A DNA stretch of 64,000 nucleotides, taken from NCBI RefSeq assembly GCF_000425625.1, contig NZ_KE384413.1, forward strand, positions 68,205 to 132,204, written 5' to 3'. The notes beneath the pieces are model-generated. The model worked only from the letters and a program-made list of their open reading frames with translations. It ran no database searches and had not been told where the DNA came from. Shown one piece after another: positions 1 through 11,747 of the stretch (position 1 is the stretch's first letter; each line of letters opens with the position of its first letter). Made by a program: the position numbers and the translations under genes. This DNA is from Stutzerimonas azotifigens DSM 17556 (GTDB lineage: Bacteria; Pseudomonadota; Gammaproteobacteria; Pseudomonadales; Pseudomonadaceae).

Positions 1-27
1 TCCGACCCGGCGAGTCAGAATCAGCAT
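1..27 (-). CDS. csrA: CsrA/RsmA carbon storage regulator (5' end only)
   Basis: Only the first nine codons are inside the window, reading MLILTRRVG, the invariant N-terminus of CsrA/RsmA, the RNA-binding dimer that blocks translation at GGA motifs. An ideal ribosome binding site (TAAGGAGAAAGGA) sits immediately upstream on the minus strand. Position directly downstream of lysC is the standard Pseudomonas arrangement alaS-lysC-csrA. The rest of the gene lies off the left edge. Confidence 0.9.
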
Positions 28-211
28 TCCTTTCTCCTTAACGGATTCAGTTCAGAACCACAGTCTGCAAAAAATGAAAAATGGGAACTCCGTGACAGCA
101 GAGGCCTGGCAGCCTTCACTCAGTTATTGACCAGCGCCGCGGAACCTAAAGTTCCACCACCGTTACCGGTTACGACAGAAGGCGCGAAACAGACAGCCGG
201 TGGCCGTACGG

Positions 212-1447
212 TCACTCGCCCCTGGCGGTTGGCGCGTCCAGCTCGAACGCGGTGTGCAAGGCACGTACAGCAAGCTCCAGGTATTTTTCTTCGATGACCA
301 CCGACACCTTGATTTCCGAAGTGGAAATCATCTGGATGTTGATGCTCTCCTTCGCCAGCGCCTCGAACATCCGACTGGCGACACCGGCATGCGAGCGCAT
401 GCCGACCCCGACGATCGAAACCTTCGCGATGTTGGTGTCACCAATGACCTCGCGAGCCCCCATCTCGTTCGCTGTGTTTTGCAGAACTTTGAGCGCGTTG
501 GTGTAATCGTTGCGATGCACGGTGAAGGTAAAGTCGGTCGTCATGTCGTGCGCGACGTTCTGCACGATCATGTCCACCTCGATGTTGGCCGCGCTGATCG
601 GCCCGAGAATCTTGAACGCGATGCCCGGGGTGTCGGGCACACCACGGATGGTCAGCTTGGCCTCGTCGCGGTTGAAGGCGATGCCGGAGATGATTGGCTG
701 TTCCATGGATTCCTCTTCATCAAGGGTAATGAGGGTGCCCGGCCCCTCCTGAAAGCTGTGGAGCACGCGCAGGGGGACGTTGTACTTGCCGGCGAACTCG
801 ACGGAACGGATCTGCAGCACCTTGGAGCCGAGGCTGGCCATCTCCAGCATTTCCTCGAAGGTGATCTTCTCCAGGCGCTGCGCCTTGGCCACGACCCGCG
901 GGTCGGTGGTGTAGACGCCGTCGACGTCCGTGTAGATCTGGCACTCGTCGGCCTTCAAGGCGGCGGCCAGCGCCACCCCGGTGGTGTCGGAACCACCGCG
1001 GCCGAGCGTGGTGATGTTGCCCTTGTCGTCGACGCCCTGGAAACCGGCGACCACGACCACGCGCCCGGCCTTGAGATCGCTCTGGATGCGCTGGCCGTCG
1101 ATGTGCAGGATGCGCGCCTTGGTGTGCGCGCTGTCGGTGAGAATGCGCACCTGGTTGCCGGTGTAGGACACGGCCGGCACGCCACGCTTGATCAGCGCCA
1201 TGGCCAGCAGCGCGATGGTGACCTGCTCGCCGGTCGAGACCATGACGTCCAGCTCGCGCGGCACCGGCTGATCGCAGATCTGCTTGGCCAGATCGATCAG
1301 GCGGTTGGTTTCCCCGCTCATGGCCGAGACCACGACGACGATGTCGTCGCCGCGCTCGCGGAATTTCTTGACCTTTTCGGCCACCTGCTCGATTCGCTCG
1401 ACGGTGCCGACGGATGTGCCTCCGAACTTCTGTACGATCAACGCCAT
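212..1447 (-). CDS. lysC: Aspartate kinase
   Basis: Phosphorylates L-aspartate, the first step of lysine, threonine and methionine synthesis, in the cytoplasm. The 411-aa protein begins MALIVQKFGGTSVG, the kinase KFGGTS motif, and carries the GRGGSDTTGVALA nucleotide loop near residue 150. The C-terminal third holds tandem ACT domains (GVPDTPGIAFKIL, then VSIVGVGMRSHAGVASRMF) that normally give feedback inhibition. An internal Met starting MEQPIISGIAFN is where a separate beta subunit starts in some families; whether it is used here cannot be seen. Lies between alaS and csrA, all on the minus strand. Confidence 0.95.
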   Translation of the reverse strand: MALIVQKFGGTSVGTVERIEQVAEKVKKFRERGDDIVVVVSAMSGETNRLIDLAKQICDQPVPRELDVMVSTGEQVTIALLAMALIKRGVPAVSYTGNQVRILTDSAHTKARILHIDGQRIQSDLKAGRVVVVAGFQGVDDKGNITTLGRGGSDTTGVALAAALKADECQIYTDVDGVYTTDPRVVAKAQRLEKITFEEMLEMASLGSKVLQIRSVEFAGKYNVPLRVLHSFQEGPGTLITLDEEESMEQPIISGIAFNRDEAKLTIRGVPDTPGIAFKILGPISAANIEVDMIVQNVAHDMTTDFTFTVHRNDYTNALKVLQNTANEMGAREVIGDTNIAKVSIVGVGMRSHAGVASRMFEALAKESINIQMISTSEIKVSVVIEEKYLELAVRALHTAFELDAPTARGE

Positions 1448-1566
1448 TTCAATTGCCGCCTATGCCCGCCCAGGGCCTGAGTCATCTGTTTCCCATGACA
1501 GCCTCGCGGCGAATGCCCGCCCGCGGCTGCCCGGCGTCCCGCCGCGAACGACGGGCGCCTCGATCG

Positions 1567-4188
1567 TCAACACGCCTCGACGAAGGCGGTGGCCAGCGCC
1601 AGCGCCTCGTCCAGCTTGCCCGGCTCGGTGCCGCCGCCCTGGGCCATGTCCGGGCGTCCGCCGCCCTTCCCGCCCACGACCGCCGCGGCCTGCTTCATCA
1701 GCTCGCCGGCCTTGAACCGCGCCGTGAGGTCGGCGGTGACGCCGGCCACCAGCACCACCTTGCCGTCGAGCTCGCTGCCGAGCAGGATCACCGCGCTGCC
1801 GAGCTTGTTCTTCAACTGGTCGACCAGCGCCAGCAGCGCCTTGCCGTCCGACCCATCCAGGCGCGCCGACAGCACCTTCACGCCGCCGACCTCGACCGCC
1901 GCGCTGGCCAGATCGTTGCCGGCTGCGCTGGCCGCCTTGGCCTTGAGCTGCTCCAGCTCCTTTTCCAACTGGCGGTTGCGTTCGAGCACGCCGCCCAGCT
2001 TGTCGACCAGGTTGTCGCGGGTGGCCTTGACCAGGCTCGCGGCTTCCTTGAGCTGCTCTTCGGCGGCGTTCAGATAGGCCAGCGCCTGGGCCCCGGTGAC
2101 CGCCTCGATCCGGCGCACGCCGGCGGCCACGCCGCCCTCGCTGACGATCTTGAACAGCCCGATGTCGCCGGTGCGCGAGACGTGGGTGCCGCCGCACAGC
2201 TCGACGGAGAAGCCGCCGCCCATGGTCAGCACGCGCACGCGCTCGCCGTATTTCTCGCCGAACAGCGCCATGGCGCCCTTGGCCTTGGCGGTGTCGATGT
2301 CGGTTTCTTCGATTTCCACCGGCGTGTTGCGGCGGATTTCCTCGTTCACCTTGTCTTCCAGCGCCTTCAGTTGCTCGGGGCGCACCGCCTCGAAATGGCT
2401 GAAATCGAAGCGCAGGCGCTGGCTGTCCACCAGCGAGCCCTTCTGCTGCACGTGCTCGCCGAGGAACTGCCGCAGCGCAGCGTGCAGCAGGTGCGTGGCC
2501 GAGTGGTTGAGCGCGGTGGCCTGGCGCACCGAATCGTCGACCACGGCCTCGATCTGGCTGCCGACGCTCAGGCTGCCCTGGTCGAGGATGCCGTGATGCA
2601 GGAAGGCGCCGCCGGCCTTGCTGGTGTCGCGCACGTCGAAGCGCAGGCCATCGGCCTGCAGGTAGCCGCAGTCGCCGACCTGGCCGCCGGATTCGGCGTA
2701 GAACGGCGTCTGGTCGAGCACCACCACGCCCTCCTCGCCGGCATGCAGCTGCTGCACCGCCATGCCTTCCTTGAACAGCGCCAGCACCTGGCCGCTGCCG
2801 CGGGTGCCCTGGTAGCCGATGAAGCGCGTCTCGCCCTCCACCTTGACCAGCGCGTTGTAGTCCATGCCGAAGGCGCTTGAGGCCCGTGCACGCTCGCGCT
2901 GGGCTTCCATCTCGCGCTCGAAGCCGGCCTCGTCCAGGGTCAGGCCACGCTCGCGGGCGATGTCGTTAGTGAGGTCGACCGGGAATCCGTAGGTGTCGTA
3001 CAGCTTGAACACCACTTCGCCGGGAATCTCCTTGCCATCGAGCGCGGCAAGGTCCTGCTCGAGAATGCGCAGGCCCTGCTCGAGGGTCTTGGCGAACTGC
3101 TCTTCCTCGTTCTTCAGCACGCGCTCGATGTGCGCCTGCTGCTGGCGCAGTTCCGGGAAGGCGTCGCCCATCTCCGCCGCCAGCGCGGCGACGATGCGGT
3201 GGAAGAATGCGCCCCTGGCGCCCAGCTTGTTGCCGTGGCGGCAGGCGCGGCGAATGATGCGGCGCAGCACGTAGCCGCGACCCTCGTTGGACGGCAGCAC
3301 GCCGTCGGCGATCAGGAAGCTGCAGGAGCGGATGTGATCGGCGACTACCTTCAGCGAAGGCGCGTCGTCGTTGGCGCAGCCGATGGCGTCGGCCGCGGCG
3401 GCCAGGAGGTTCTGAAACAGGTCGATCTCGTAGTTCGAATGGACGTGCTGCAGCACCGCGCTGATGCGCTCCAGGCCCATGCCGGTGTCCACGCTCGGCG
3501 CCGGCAGCGGGTGCATCACACCGTCGGCCGTGCGGTTGAACTGCATGAACACGTTGTTCCAGATCTCGATGTAGCGGTCGCCATCCTCTTCCGGCGAGCC
3601 GGGCGGGCCGCCCCAGATGTCCGCGCCGTGGTCGTAGAAGATCTCGGTGCAGGGGCCGCAGGGGCCGGTGTCGCCCATCGCCCAGAAGTTGTCGGAGGCA
3701 TAGGGCGCGCCCTTGTTGTCGCCGATGCGCACCATGCGCTCGGCCGGCACGCCGACTTCCTTGGTCCAGATGTCGTAGGCCTCGTCGTCACTGGCGTAGA
3801 CGGTGACCCAGAGCTTGTCCTGGGGCAGGCCCAGCCATTTCGGCGAGGTGAGGAATTCCCAGGCATAGGTGATGGCGTCGCGCTTGAAGTAGTCGCCGAA
3901 GCTGAAATTGCCCAGCATCTCGAAGAAGGTATGGTGGCGCGCCGTGTAGCCGACGTTCTCCAGGTCGTTGTGCTTGCCGCCGGCACGCACGCATTTCTGG
4001 CTGGAGGTGGCGCGGGTGTAGGCGCGCTTCTCCAGGCCGAGGAAGCAGTCCTTGAACTGGTTCATGCCCGCGTTGGTGAACAGCAGGGTCGGGTCGTTCG
4101 CCGGGATCAGCGAGCTGGAGGCGACGCGGGTGTGCCCCTTCTCTTCGAAGAAGCGGAGGAAGGCTTCACGGATTTCTGCGCTTTTCAT
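1567..4188 (-). CDS. alaS: Alanine-tRNA ligase
   Basis: Charges tRNA-Ala. The start at 4188 gives 873 aa beginning [19 protein letters not shown], the canonical AlaRS N-terminus; the open frame continues upstream but that extension has no AlaRS character. Class II aminoacylation domain at about residues 1-250, tRNA-binding region, then the editing domain with the zinc-binding set [12 protein letters not shown] and CGGTHV, and a C-terminal oligomerisation domain ending in [15 protein letters not shown]. Length matches the gammaproteobacterial family. Upstream of lysC on the same strand with a 119-bp gap. Confidence 0.97.
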   Translation of the reverse strand: MKSAEIREAFLRFFEEKGHTRVASSSLIPANDPTLLFTNAGMNQFKDCFLGLEKRAYTRATSSQKCVRAGGKHNDLENVGYTARHHTFFEMLGNFSFGDYFKRDAITYAWEFLTSPKWLGLPQDKLWVTVYASDDEAYDIWTKEVGVPAERMVRIGDNKGAPYASDNFWAMGDTGPCGPCTEIFYDHGADIWGGPPGSPEEDGDRYIEIWNNVFMQFNRTADGVMHPLPAPSVDTGMGLERISAVLQHVHSNYEIDLFQNLLAAAADAIGCANDDAPSLKVVADHIRSCSFLIADGVLPSNEGRGYVLRRIIRRACRHGNKLGARGAFFHRIVAALAAEMGDAFPELRQQQAHIERVLKNEEEQFAKTLEQGLRILEQDLAALDGKEIPGEVVFKLYDTYGFPVDLTNDIARERGLTLDEAGFEREMEAQRERARASSAFGMDYNALVKVEGETRFIGYQGTRGSGQVLALFKEGMAVQQLHAGEEGVVVLDQTPFYAESGGQVGDCGYLQADGLRFDVRDTSKAGGAFLHHGILDQGSLSVGSQIEAVVDDSVRQATALNHSATHLLHAALRQFLGEHVQQKGSLVDSQRLRFDFSHFEAVRPEQLKALEDKVNEEIRRNTPVEIEETDIDTAKAKGAMALFGEKYGERVRVLTMGGGFSVELCGGTHVSRTGDIGLFKIVSEGGVAAGVRRIEAVTGAQALAYLNAAEEQLKEAASLVKATRDNLVDKLGGVLERNRQLEKELEQLKAKAASAAGNDLASAAVEVGGVKVLSARLDGSDGKALLALVDQLKNKLGSAVILLGSELDGKVVLVAGVTADLTARFKAGELMKQAAAVVGGKGGGRPDMAQGGGTEPGKLDEALALATAFVEAC

Positions 4189-4362
4189 AGGTCTTTTCCA
4201 GAGGACTGCGGCCGGACGGCGCGAAACGGGACGGGCAGGACGACAGCCCGGGGCCGGTAACGGCCGTGCGGATAACCGGCAAAGGGCCGCATTATATCGG
4301 CGTTGCGCGCCCGGTATAGGGGATAAATGCGATAGACACAAGCGATTTGCCGGTGCCCGCGT

Positions 4363-5367
<1,005 letters not shown>

Positions 5368-5460
5368 GAAGTAATCCCGACTGCTGAAAAGTGAAGGGCC
5401 CGGCCTGTAAGGCCGGACGGCCTAGGCTATGCGCGCACCGCTCCAGCCGCAATGGCCGGT

Positions 5461-6684
5461 TCAGCGCAGCAGCCGGGTATCCAGTACCTCCGAAGACCCG
5501 CCGAGCATGGTTTCGGTGATGGCGATGATGTCCTGGGTGCTGGCCTTGTCCAGGCGCATCAGCCCGCGCGCGACGTCGTCCAGCGAGTGCCGGCCCTTGC
5601 TGCGGTTGCGGATTTCCCGGTCGAGCTCCTGCAGCAGCAACACGGCACGCGCGGTGACCTTGCCGGTCGAGCGCTCGGTGCGCAGGCTGTCCACCCCGCG
5701 GCTCCACTGGGTCAGGTCCTCGCGCACCTTGCGATAGCGCGACTCGCTGAGCCCGCCGGCGCGGCGCATCAACTCGATCGCGTAGTATTCGGCCAGGCCC
5801 TCGGTGATCCAGTCGCTGCGGTCGGTGGCGCGGATGCGGCTGAACACGTGGACCAGTTCGTGCACCAGCGAACTGGTGCCGTTCTCGCTGACCAGCGGGC
5901 GATCGGCATGCAGGTAGAGCGAGTTCGGCGCCGACAGGCCACCGCGCCACATCGGGTCGCCGGCGCTGACGATCAGCAGCTTGGCCGGGTCGCGCGGGAA
6001 GACGTTCTGCAGTTCCGGCCAGACGAAGCTGAGGAAGGTGAGGATGTCCATGCGGTGCACGCCCTGCCCCACCGGTGCGGACACGGTCACGTCGGTCTGC
6101 CCGAGCTGGTCGCGGCGGCTGCCGAGCTTGCCGGCGAGCATCCAGCCCACCGGCCGGTCGAACAGGCGCTCGGGGTTGTCGATGCGAAAGCGGTTCTTGC
6201 CTACCCGCGGCCAGCCGGTCTCGACGCTTTTCCAGCCTTCCGGCAGCTCGAAGGTCAGGCGCGCGACGAATCGCGTGCCGTCGACCTCGTCCAGGTTCGC
6301 GGCCGGCACCAGGTCGTCGCCGCGGAACAGCGCCCACTGCTCGGTCATCATCGCGTCGTAGCGGCCGCTGTCGCGCTGGTTGGAGATGCGCACCCGGTAG
6401 CGCAGCTCGGCCTTGCCGGCGGCGGGGCGCCAGATGCCGCGACCGGGCGTGTCCTCGCTCCACTCGCCGTCGGCCTGGAAGTCGCTGTAGCGGCCCTCGT
6501 CGCCCAGGTTGAAATCGAAGCTGCGCACCCTGGCGCCGTCCTCGAGGACCATACGCACCTCGGCCTGGTCCTGCTCGGGCAGCAGCCGCACGTGGTAGTC
6601 CAGGTCGACACGCTTGGCCGCGAAGGCCGGACCGGCGACGAGCAGGATCAGGACGGCGAACAGCAGGGAAAGGCGTGCGGGCAT
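5461..6684 (-). CDS. Secreted HExxH metallopeptidase-like protein
   Basis: A 407-aa protein of unknown substrate. The N-terminus MPARLSLLFAVLILLVAGPAFA is a clear signal peptide with an AFA cleavage site, so the protein is exported. A zinc-peptidase-like motif HELVHVFSRI lies in the C-terminal half, followed about 20 residues on by ITEGLAEYYAIE, where the Glu could be the third ligand as in M1/M61-type gluzincins. The beta-rich N-terminal half also fits an M61-like layout. Family assignment is inference; the motif is visible. It is a stand-alone minus-strand gene between ltaE and the YcgN-type gene. Confidence 0.6.
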   Translation of the reverse strand: MPARLSLLFAVLILLVAGPAFAAKRVDLDYHVRLLPEQDQAEVRMVLEDGARVRSFDFNLGDEGRYSDFQADGEWSEDTPGRGIWRPAAGKAELRYRVRISNQRDSGRYDAMMTEQWALFRGDDLVPAANLDEVDGTRFVARLTFELPEGWKSVETGWPRVGKNRFRIDNPERLFDRPVGWMLAGKLGSRRDQLGQTDVTVSAPVGQGVHRMDILTFLSFVWPELQNVFPRDPAKLLIVSAGDPMWRGGLSAPNSLYLHADRPLVSENGTSSLVHELVHVFSRIRATDRSDWITEGLAEYYAIELMRRAGGLSESRYRKVREDLTQWSRGVDSLRTERSTGKVTARAVLLLQELDREIRNRSKGRHSLDDVARGLMRLDKASTQDIIAITETMLGGSSEVLDTRLLR

Positions 6685-6738
6685 CGTGCAGCTCCAGTCA
6701 GACAGGGCAATGCTGAGACGGTGACGTACCGACGAGAT

Positions 6739-7188
6739 TCAACCGGCGCGGAAAATCAGGTGTGCCTCCCATTCGTCCTCGTCGACCTGGCCTTCGCCGA
6801 GCATGCGCCCAGCCTGGGAGATGCCCTCGGCGTGCACCGCGTCCGGATCGCCGCAGACCAGGTGGTGCCAGAGCGGCAGGTCCTTGCCTTCGGCGACCAG
6901 GCGGTAGCCGCAGGTCGGCGGCAGCCACTTGAATTCGGCCGCGTCCGCCGGCGTCAGGCGGATACAGTCCGGCACGCTGGCGCGGCGGTTGACGTAGTCG
7001 CTGCAACGGCATGTCTGTAGGTCGAGCAGCTTGCAGGCGATACGGGTGTAGTAGACGCTGCCATCGTCCTCGTCCTCGAGCTTCTGCAGGCAGCACAGGC
7101 CGCAGCCGTCGCAGAGCGACTCCCACTCCTCGGCGTCGAGCTGATCGAGGCGTTTGCGTTTCCAGAAGGGTTCGACTTTGGCGGCCAT
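6739..7188 (-). CDS. YcgN-family cysteine-cluster protein (UPF0260)
   Basis: A 149-aa cytoplasmic protein rich in paired cysteines: CDGCGLCC near residue 26, [14 protein letters not shown] in the middle, then PPTCGYR and a final Cys before the C-terminus, a spacing typical of the YkgJ/YcgN putative metal-cluster family. No enzymatic role is established for the family. It is next to the YcgL-domain gene and rnd on the same strand, the usual Pseudomonas order. Start at 7188 gives the standard [17 protein letters not shown] beginning. Confidence 0.85.
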   Translation of the reverse strand: MAAKVEPFWKRKRLDQLDAEEWESLCDGCGLCCLQKLEDEDDGSVYYTRIACKLLDLQTCRCSDYVNRRASVPDCIRLTPADAAEFKWLPPTCGYRLVAEGKDLPLWHHLVCGDPDAVHAEGISQAGRMLGEGQVDEDEWEAHLIFRAG

Positions 7189-7262
7189 AATGCGGGGGCA
7201 AGCGGAAAAGCGGGCAGTCTAGCCTGCCGGCGGGAGGCGTCCAAGCCCGCGCCGGCGGGCGG

Positions 7263-7556
7263 TCAGACCGGGTCGTTCATGCGCAGGAGTTCGTCCGGCA
7301 GATGCTCGATGTACTCGTCCTGGGGCGGCGGCATCTGCAGGTGGTAGCCCTGCTTCTCGATGTTGGCCAGCACCTTGGCGACGTCCTCACGGGCCAGCTT
7401 GCGCTCCGGCGTCAGCACCATGTCGAAGGCATGCTGCGGCGGGCCGAAGGCCGCCAGCAGCCCTTCGGGCACCCGGCTGAGCGCTTCGCGCTTGTCCACG
7501 TAGAGGTACATCTCGTTCTTGCGCGGGCTCTTGTAGATCGAGCAGATACGTTTCAT
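7263..7556 (-). CDS. YcgL domain-containing protein
   Basis: A 97-aa protein starting [20 protein letters not shown], the conserved N-terminus of the YcgL family, and ending in the usual [15 protein letters not shown] segment (here [19 protein letters not shown]). Function is not established. The start codon lies one base downstream of the rnd stop, so translation is probably coupled to rnd. Confidence 0.9.
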   Translation of the reverse strand: MKRICSIYKSPRKNEMYLYVDKREALSRVPEGLLAAFGPPQHAFDMVLTPERKLAREDVAKVLANIEKQGYHLQMPPPQDEYIEHLPDELLRMNDPV

Positions 7557-7557
7557 C

Positions 7558-8676
7558 TCATTGCTCCAGCGCCTGCAGCAGCGCGGCGCCCATGCGCTCG
7601 CGGCGCCAGCCGCGCAGCGAGTCTGGAAGTTGATACGGTCCCTGAGGGTAGCCCGTCTTGAGCAGCGCCTCGAGCACCCGCTTGCGCAGCATCAGCTCCG
7701 GGGTGATGCCCAGCCGCTCGGCCTCGCCCTGGCCGACCCGGCGCAGCTTTTTCAGCATGCCGGAGGCATCCAGCGGCAGCGGCTCGGGCACCCGCGGCGG
7801 CCAGGTCTCCGGCGCGCTGGCGGCCGCGGCGGCGATGAGGTCGAGGATCTGCTGGCCGTCCTGGCGGATGGTGCGCGGGTGCATGTCGTCGATCTTCGCC
7901 AGCGCGGTCAGGTCCTTCGGCTGGTAGCGCGCCAGCGGCCACAGGCTGGCCTCGCGCAGGATGCGGTTGCGCGGCTGGTTGCGCGCCCGGGCCTCGCGCT
8001 CGCGCCAGGCCGCCAGGTCGCGCAGCACGGCGAGCTGCTGGCGGCTGAGCCGCCAGGACTGCTTGACGTCGAGATAGCGCTCCTCCGGCAGCGCCTCGCG
8101 CTGCAGGTTGCCCACCAGCTCGGCGCCGTCCTCGAGCACCCAGCGGTACTTCTCCTCGGGCAGCCGCGTCTTCAGCTCGACGTACAGCTCGGCCAGGTGC
8201 TGCGCATCCTCGGCGGCGTACTGCACCTGGGTTTCGCTGAGCGGACGCTGCAGCCAGTCCGAGCGGGTCTCGCCCTTGGGCAACTCGACACCGAGCACGG
8301 TCTGCACCAGGCGCGAATAGCCCATCGAGAAGCCGATGTTCAGGTAGCCGGCGGCGAGCTGGGTGTCGAACAGCGGCTCGGGCAGCGTGCCGGTCAGGCG
8401 CAGCAGGACTTCGAGGTCTTCGCTGCAGGCATGCAGCACCTTGACCACGGCCTCATCGCGCAGCAGTTCGGCGAACGGGCCCCAGTCCTTCACGCTCAGC
8501 GGATCGATCAGGTAGGCGCTCCGGCCGTCGCCGACCTGCACCAGTCCGGCGATCGGATAGAAGGTGTCTACCCGCATGAATTCGGTATCCACGGCGACGA
8601 AGGGCAACTGCCGCCAGGCCACGCACAGTTCGGCCAGGCTCGCATCGTCGAGTACCCAATGAATGTCGATCGCCAC
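7558..8676 (-). CDS. rnd: Ribonuclease D
   Basis: A 3'-5' exoribonuclease trimming tRNA precursors. I choose a GTG start at 8676 (372 aa) because it is preceded by a strong AGGAGAG ribosome binding site and matches RNase D length; the open frame extends about 900 bases further upstream but overlaps the opposite-strand rhodanese gene. DEDDy exonuclease motifs are visible: [10 protein letters not shown] near residue 25, [11 protein letters not shown] near 85, and [13 protein letters not shown] near 150. A C-terminal HRDC-type region follows. Transcribed as an rnd-ycgL pair. Confidence 0.94.
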   Translation of the reverse strand: MAIDIHWVLDDASLAELCVAWRQLPFVAVDTEFMRVDTFYPIAGLVQVGDGRSAYLIDPLSVKDWGPFAELLRDEAVVKVLHACSEDLEVLLRLTGTLPEPLFDTQLAAGYLNIGFSMGYSRLVQTVLGVELPKGETRSDWLQRPLSETQVQYAAEDAQHLAELYVELKTRLPEEKYRWVLEDGAELVGNLQREALPEERYLDVKQSWRLSRQQLAVLRDLAAWREREARARNQPRNRILREASLWPLARYQPKDLTALAKIDDMHPRTIRQDGQQILDLIAAAAASAPETWPPRVPEPLPLDASGMLKKLRRVGQGEAERLGITPELMLRKRVLEALLKTGYPQGPYQLPDSLRGWRRERMGAALLQALEQ

Positions 8677-8829
8677 GCAGCTCTCCTCTGTTCTGGCCAC
8701 CCGTCCGGCCGGCGCCGTTCGAGCCGCGCAGTATATACACCTATGCCCGTGCCGGTGCCCGATCCGCGCACGGCGACGCACTCCCGGATTTCCGGTAAGG
8801 TGCCTCTCCGCCTCGAGGAGGATGCCCCC

Positions 8830-9684
8830 ATGTCGCTTGCTCAACTGATCCATCCGGAGCAATTGGCCGCCCGCCTGCAACGGCCCGAACTGCTGCTGCT
8901 CGATTGCCGCTTCGCCCTGGAAGACCCGCAATACGGGCAGCGCAGCTACGAACAGGGCCACCTGCCGGGCGCCCGCTTCGCCGACCTCGAACGCGACCTG
9001 TCCGGCCCCGTCGAACCGGGCGTTACCGGCCGCCACCCGCTGCCGGACCCCGAGCGCCTGCTCGGCCGCCTGCGCGCCTGGGGGCTGGAGGAGAACAGTG
9101 AAGTAGTGCTCTACGACGACGGCCCCGGCGCCTTCGCCGCACGCGCCTGGTGGCTGCTGGCCTGGCTCGGCAAGCGCGAGGGCGTGTATCTGCTCGACGG
9201 CGGCCTGAAGGCCTGGACCGAAGCCGGCCTGCCGCTGACCACCGAGAAGCCCGCACCGCGCCGCGGCGGCTTCCAGGGCGCACCCGACGCGCGCCTGGTG
9301 CTCGGCGCGAACGAACTGCTGGAACGGCTCGGCGAACCCGGGCTGATTCTGCTCGACGCCCGCGCTCCGGCGCGCTTCCGCGGCGAGGTGGAGCCGATCG
9401 ACCCGGTCGCCGGGCACATTCCCGGCGCGCAGTGCGCCCCCTTCACCGACAACCTCAATGCCAACGGTCGCTTCCTGCCGCCCGAGCGCCTGCGCGAGCG
9501 CTTCGAGCGGCTGCTCGGCCCGCGCCCGGCCAAGGGCGCGGTCGCCTACTGCGGCTCGGGCGTCACCGCCTGCCATAACCTCTTCGCCATGAGCCTGGCC
9601 GGCCTGCCGCTGCCGGCGCTCTATGCCGGCTCCTGGAGCGAATGGATCACCGACCCGGCGCGTCCGCGCGCCAGGGGTGAATGA
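8830..9684 (+). CDS. sseA: SseA-type tandem rhodanese sulfurtransferase
   Basis: A 284-aa protein with two rhodanese domains; transfers sulfane sulfur, classically 3-mercaptopyruvate to acceptors. The N-terminal inactive domain contains LLLLDCRFALEDP and ends in YDDGPGAFAARAWW. The C-terminal catalytic domain has LILLDARAPARFRGEVEPID, then the active loop YCGSGVTACHN with the catalytic Cys and the CGSGVTA signature of mercaptopyruvate-type enzymes. ATG at 8830 follows a GAGGAGG ribosome binding site. Divergent from rnd with a 153-bp gap. Confidence 0.92.
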   Translation: MSLAQLIHPEQLAARLQRPELLLLDCRFALEDPQYGQRSYEQGHLPGARFADLERDLSGPVEPGVTGRHPLPDPERLLGRLRAWGLEENSEVVLYDDGPGAFAARAWWLLAWLGKREGVYLLDGGLKAWTEAGLPLTTEKPAPRRGGFQGAPDARLVLGANELLERLGEPGLILLDARAPARFRGEVEPIDPVAGHIPGAQCAPFTDNLNANGRFLPPERLRERFERLLGPRPAKGAVAYCGSGVTACHNLFAMSLAGLPLPALYAGSWSEWITDPARPRARGE

Positions 9685-9853
9685 CCTGACAAGGCGAGAG
9701 CGAAACTGACCGACCGGTCGCGGTCAAAGGTGTTCGAGGAAGTTGGGCTTGTTTTCCCGACCGCGGTTACGAAAATTTGCAATGCGCCGTCTTGCTAGCC
9801 GTTCGAGAAAATTGCTAGCTTCCGACCCGCTTTTATCCCGGAGTAGCACAACA

Positions 9854-11146
9854 ATGAAAACAACATGGTTGAAGACCGTAGCCGCGGTAGCCGCAGGCGC
9901 CCTGACCAGCCAGGCCATGGCTGCCGGTTTCGCGATCAATGAACAAAGCGTCAGCGGCATGGGTACCTCCTTCGCAGGCCGCTCCTCGGCCGGTGAAGAT
10001 GCAACCACCGTCTTCGGCAACCCCGCCGCCATGTCACGCCTCAAGCGCGAAGAGATTTCTGTCGGCGCGGCGGCAATCTATGCCAAGACCGATATCAAGA
10101 ATGCAAGCAGCACCGGAGCGTTCGGTCCTGTTTCAGGCTCGAACGATGGCGACATGGTGCCTTTCACCGCCATACCCATGGGCTACTGGGTCAAGCCGCT
10201 GGACGAAAAGGTCACCTTCGGCCTGGGCGTGTATGTGCCTTTCGGCCTGATCACTGATTACGAAGGCGGCTTCCAGGGCCGCTACCACGGGGACTACAGC
10301 GAAGTTCGGGTGATTACCATTCAACCGACCTTGAGCTATCGCTTCAACGACAAGCTGTCGGTAGGCTTCGGCACGACCATCAACCGCATCGATGGGAAAT
10401 TGGAAAGCGCAGTAGCGAGCCCGATTGGCGCTGCCGATAGTCGTGTGAAGATCAAGGGCGACGATGTCGCCGCCGGCTTCAACGTGGGCGTGCTGTACGA
10501 GTTCACGCCCAGCACCCGCGTCGGCCTGACCTATCACTCGAAGGTCAAATACGAGCTTGAGGGAAGCACGCGCATCAGCGGCAGCGACCCCGTTCTGGGT
10601 GGCATGCTGAATGCCTATGGCAAATACGACGCCAGCCTCGACCTGACCACGCCGGAAGTGGTCGACTTCTCGATCACCCACGAGCTGAACGACCGCTGGA
10701 CGATCTACGCGGGTAGCGCCTTCACCCGCTGGAGCCGGCTCGACGAAATCCGCGTCAATAACGAAGGGGTTTCTCCGATTGCAGCCTCCCAAGGATTCGG
10801 CAGCATCGCGGAGGAACAAAACTGGCACGACACCTGGTCTCACGCGATCGGCGCGTCCTACAAGCTCAGCCCTCAGCTGACGCTGCGCGCAGGTATCGCC
10901 GTCGATCAATCGCCGACCAACAACCAGAACCGCTCGCCTCGCATCCCGAGCGGCGACCGTAAGGCCTTCAGTCTCGGCCTCGGCTGGGCCGTCACCCCCG
11001 ACATGAGCGTCGATTTGGCCTATTCCTACCTCAAGGAAGAGGATACCGACATCAATCTCCCGGCCGAAAACACCAGCCCCTCATACGTAGCCACCTACGA
11101 AAACAGCGCCCACGGCTTCGGCGCCCAGCTGAACTACCGCTTCTAA
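9854..11146 (+). CDS. fadL: Outer-membrane long-chain fatty acid transporter (FadL/OmpP1)
   Basis: A 430-aa outer-membrane beta-barrel of the FadL/OmpP1/TodX family, taking up long-chain fatty acids or other hydrophobic compounds. Signal peptide MKTTWLKTVAAVAAGAL with cleavage near AMAAG; the mature N-terminus GFAINEQSVSGMGTSFAG with SSAGEDATTVFGNPAAMSR is the FadL hatch signature. Alternating aromatic beta strands follow and the protein ends in NYRF, a C-terminal Phe needed for barrel insertion. Start chosen at the signal peptide Met. Followed by a strong bidirectional terminator. Confidence 0.9.
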   Translation: MKTTWLKTVAAVAAGALTSQAMAAGFAINEQSVSGMGTSFAGRSSAGEDATTVFGNPAAMSRLKREEISVGAAAIYAKTDIKNASSTGAFGPVSGSNDGDMVPFTAIPMGYWVKPLDEKVTFGLGVYVPFGLITDYEGGFQGRYHGDYSEVRVITIQPTLSYRFNDKLSVGFGTTINRIDGKLESAVASPIGAADSRVKIKGDDVAAGFNVGVLYEFTPSTRVGLTYHSKVKYELEGSTRISGSDPVLGGMLNAYGKYDASLDLTTPEVVDFSITHELNDRWTIYAGSAFTRWSRLDEIRVNNEGVSPIAASQGFGSIAEEQNWHDTWSHAIGASYKLSPQLTLRAGIAVDQSPTNNQNRSPRIPSGDRKAFSLGLGWAVTPDMSVDLAYSYLKEEDTDINLPAENTSPSYVATYENSAHGFGAQLNYRF

Positions 11147-11166
11147 CCGGCAAGCGGTCAAGCCAG

Positions 11167-11199
11167 AAAAGGCCGGACAGGCGACTGTCCGGCCTTTTT
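11167..11199. terminator. Bidirectional rho-independent terminator
   Basis: Perfect inverted arms AAAGGCCGGACAG (11168-11180) and CTGTCCGGCCTTT (11185-11197) around a GCGA loop, with T-runs on both strands. It serves the converging fadL (plus) and glutathione peroxidase (minus) genes. Confidence 0.92.
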
Positions 11200-11747
11200 C
11201 ATTCCTTCAGCGCCTGCTCCACCGCTGCCACCAGCGCCGGATCGTCCGGTTTCGTCTTGCTGGGGAAGTAGGCCACCACCCGCCCCTGCCGGTCGACCAC
11301 GTACTTGTAGAAGTTCCAGCGCGGCGCCTGGCCCGCCTGTTCGGCCAGGTCGCGGAACAGTGGCGTGGCATCCCCGCCGCGCACCGGCTGGGTAGCCGCC
11401 ATGTCGAAGGTCACGCCGTAGTTCACGTAGCACACCTCCGCCGTCTCGGCATCGTCGTCGGACTCCTGGAAGAAGTCGTCCGAGGGCACGCCGAGCATAG
11501 CCAGGCCCTGACCGCGATACCGTTGATAGAGCGCTTCCAGGCCTTCGAACTGGGGCGTGTAGCCGCAATGGCTGGCGGTGTTGACCACCACCAGCGCCTT
11601 GCCCTGGTAGGCCTGGCAGAGGTCGATGCGCTCCTTCGAGCGCAGCTTGGGCAGCTCGTGTTGCAGCAAGGCAGGACATTCGGCGGCCGGCGCCGGTACG
11701 ACAGGCAGCGCGAACACGAGCGAGGCAATGAACGTGCGAACCTTCAT
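11199..11747 (-). CDS. Glutathione peroxidase-family protein, exported
   Basis: A 182-aa thiol peroxidase-like protein. [19 protein letters not shown] followed by APAAE is a signal peptide, so it probably works in the periplasm. The peroxidatic Cys61 is in [16 protein letters not shown]; the later Gln (DDFFQES) and Trp (RWNFYKYV) that complete the GPx site are present. It reduces hydroperoxides, probably with thioredoxin-type donors as for other bacterial Cys-GPx (family knowledge). This is the last core gene before the nif genes; a gene annotated as glutathione peroxidase (gshP) flanks the nif island in described P. stutzeri strains. Confidence 0.87.
   Translation of the reverse strand: MKVRTFIASLVFALPVVPAPAAECPALLQHELPKLRSKERIDLCQAYQGKALVVVNTASHCGYTPQFEGLEALYQRYRGQGLAMLGVPSDDFFQESDDDAETAEVCYVNYGVTFDMAATQPVRGGDATPLFRDLAEQAGQAPRWNFYKYVVDRQGRVVAYFPSKTKPDDPALVAAVEQALKE

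Noticed and set aside
200..1480. A 426-codon plus-strand frame opposite lysC
   Set aside because: Antisense shadow typical of high-GC genes; lysC on the minus strand is unmistakable.
9711..9731. TetR-type operator at GACCGACCGGTCGCGGTC before fadL
   Set aside because: The palindromic core GACCGGTC is short and off-centre, and no TetR gene is adjacent; too weak to annotate.
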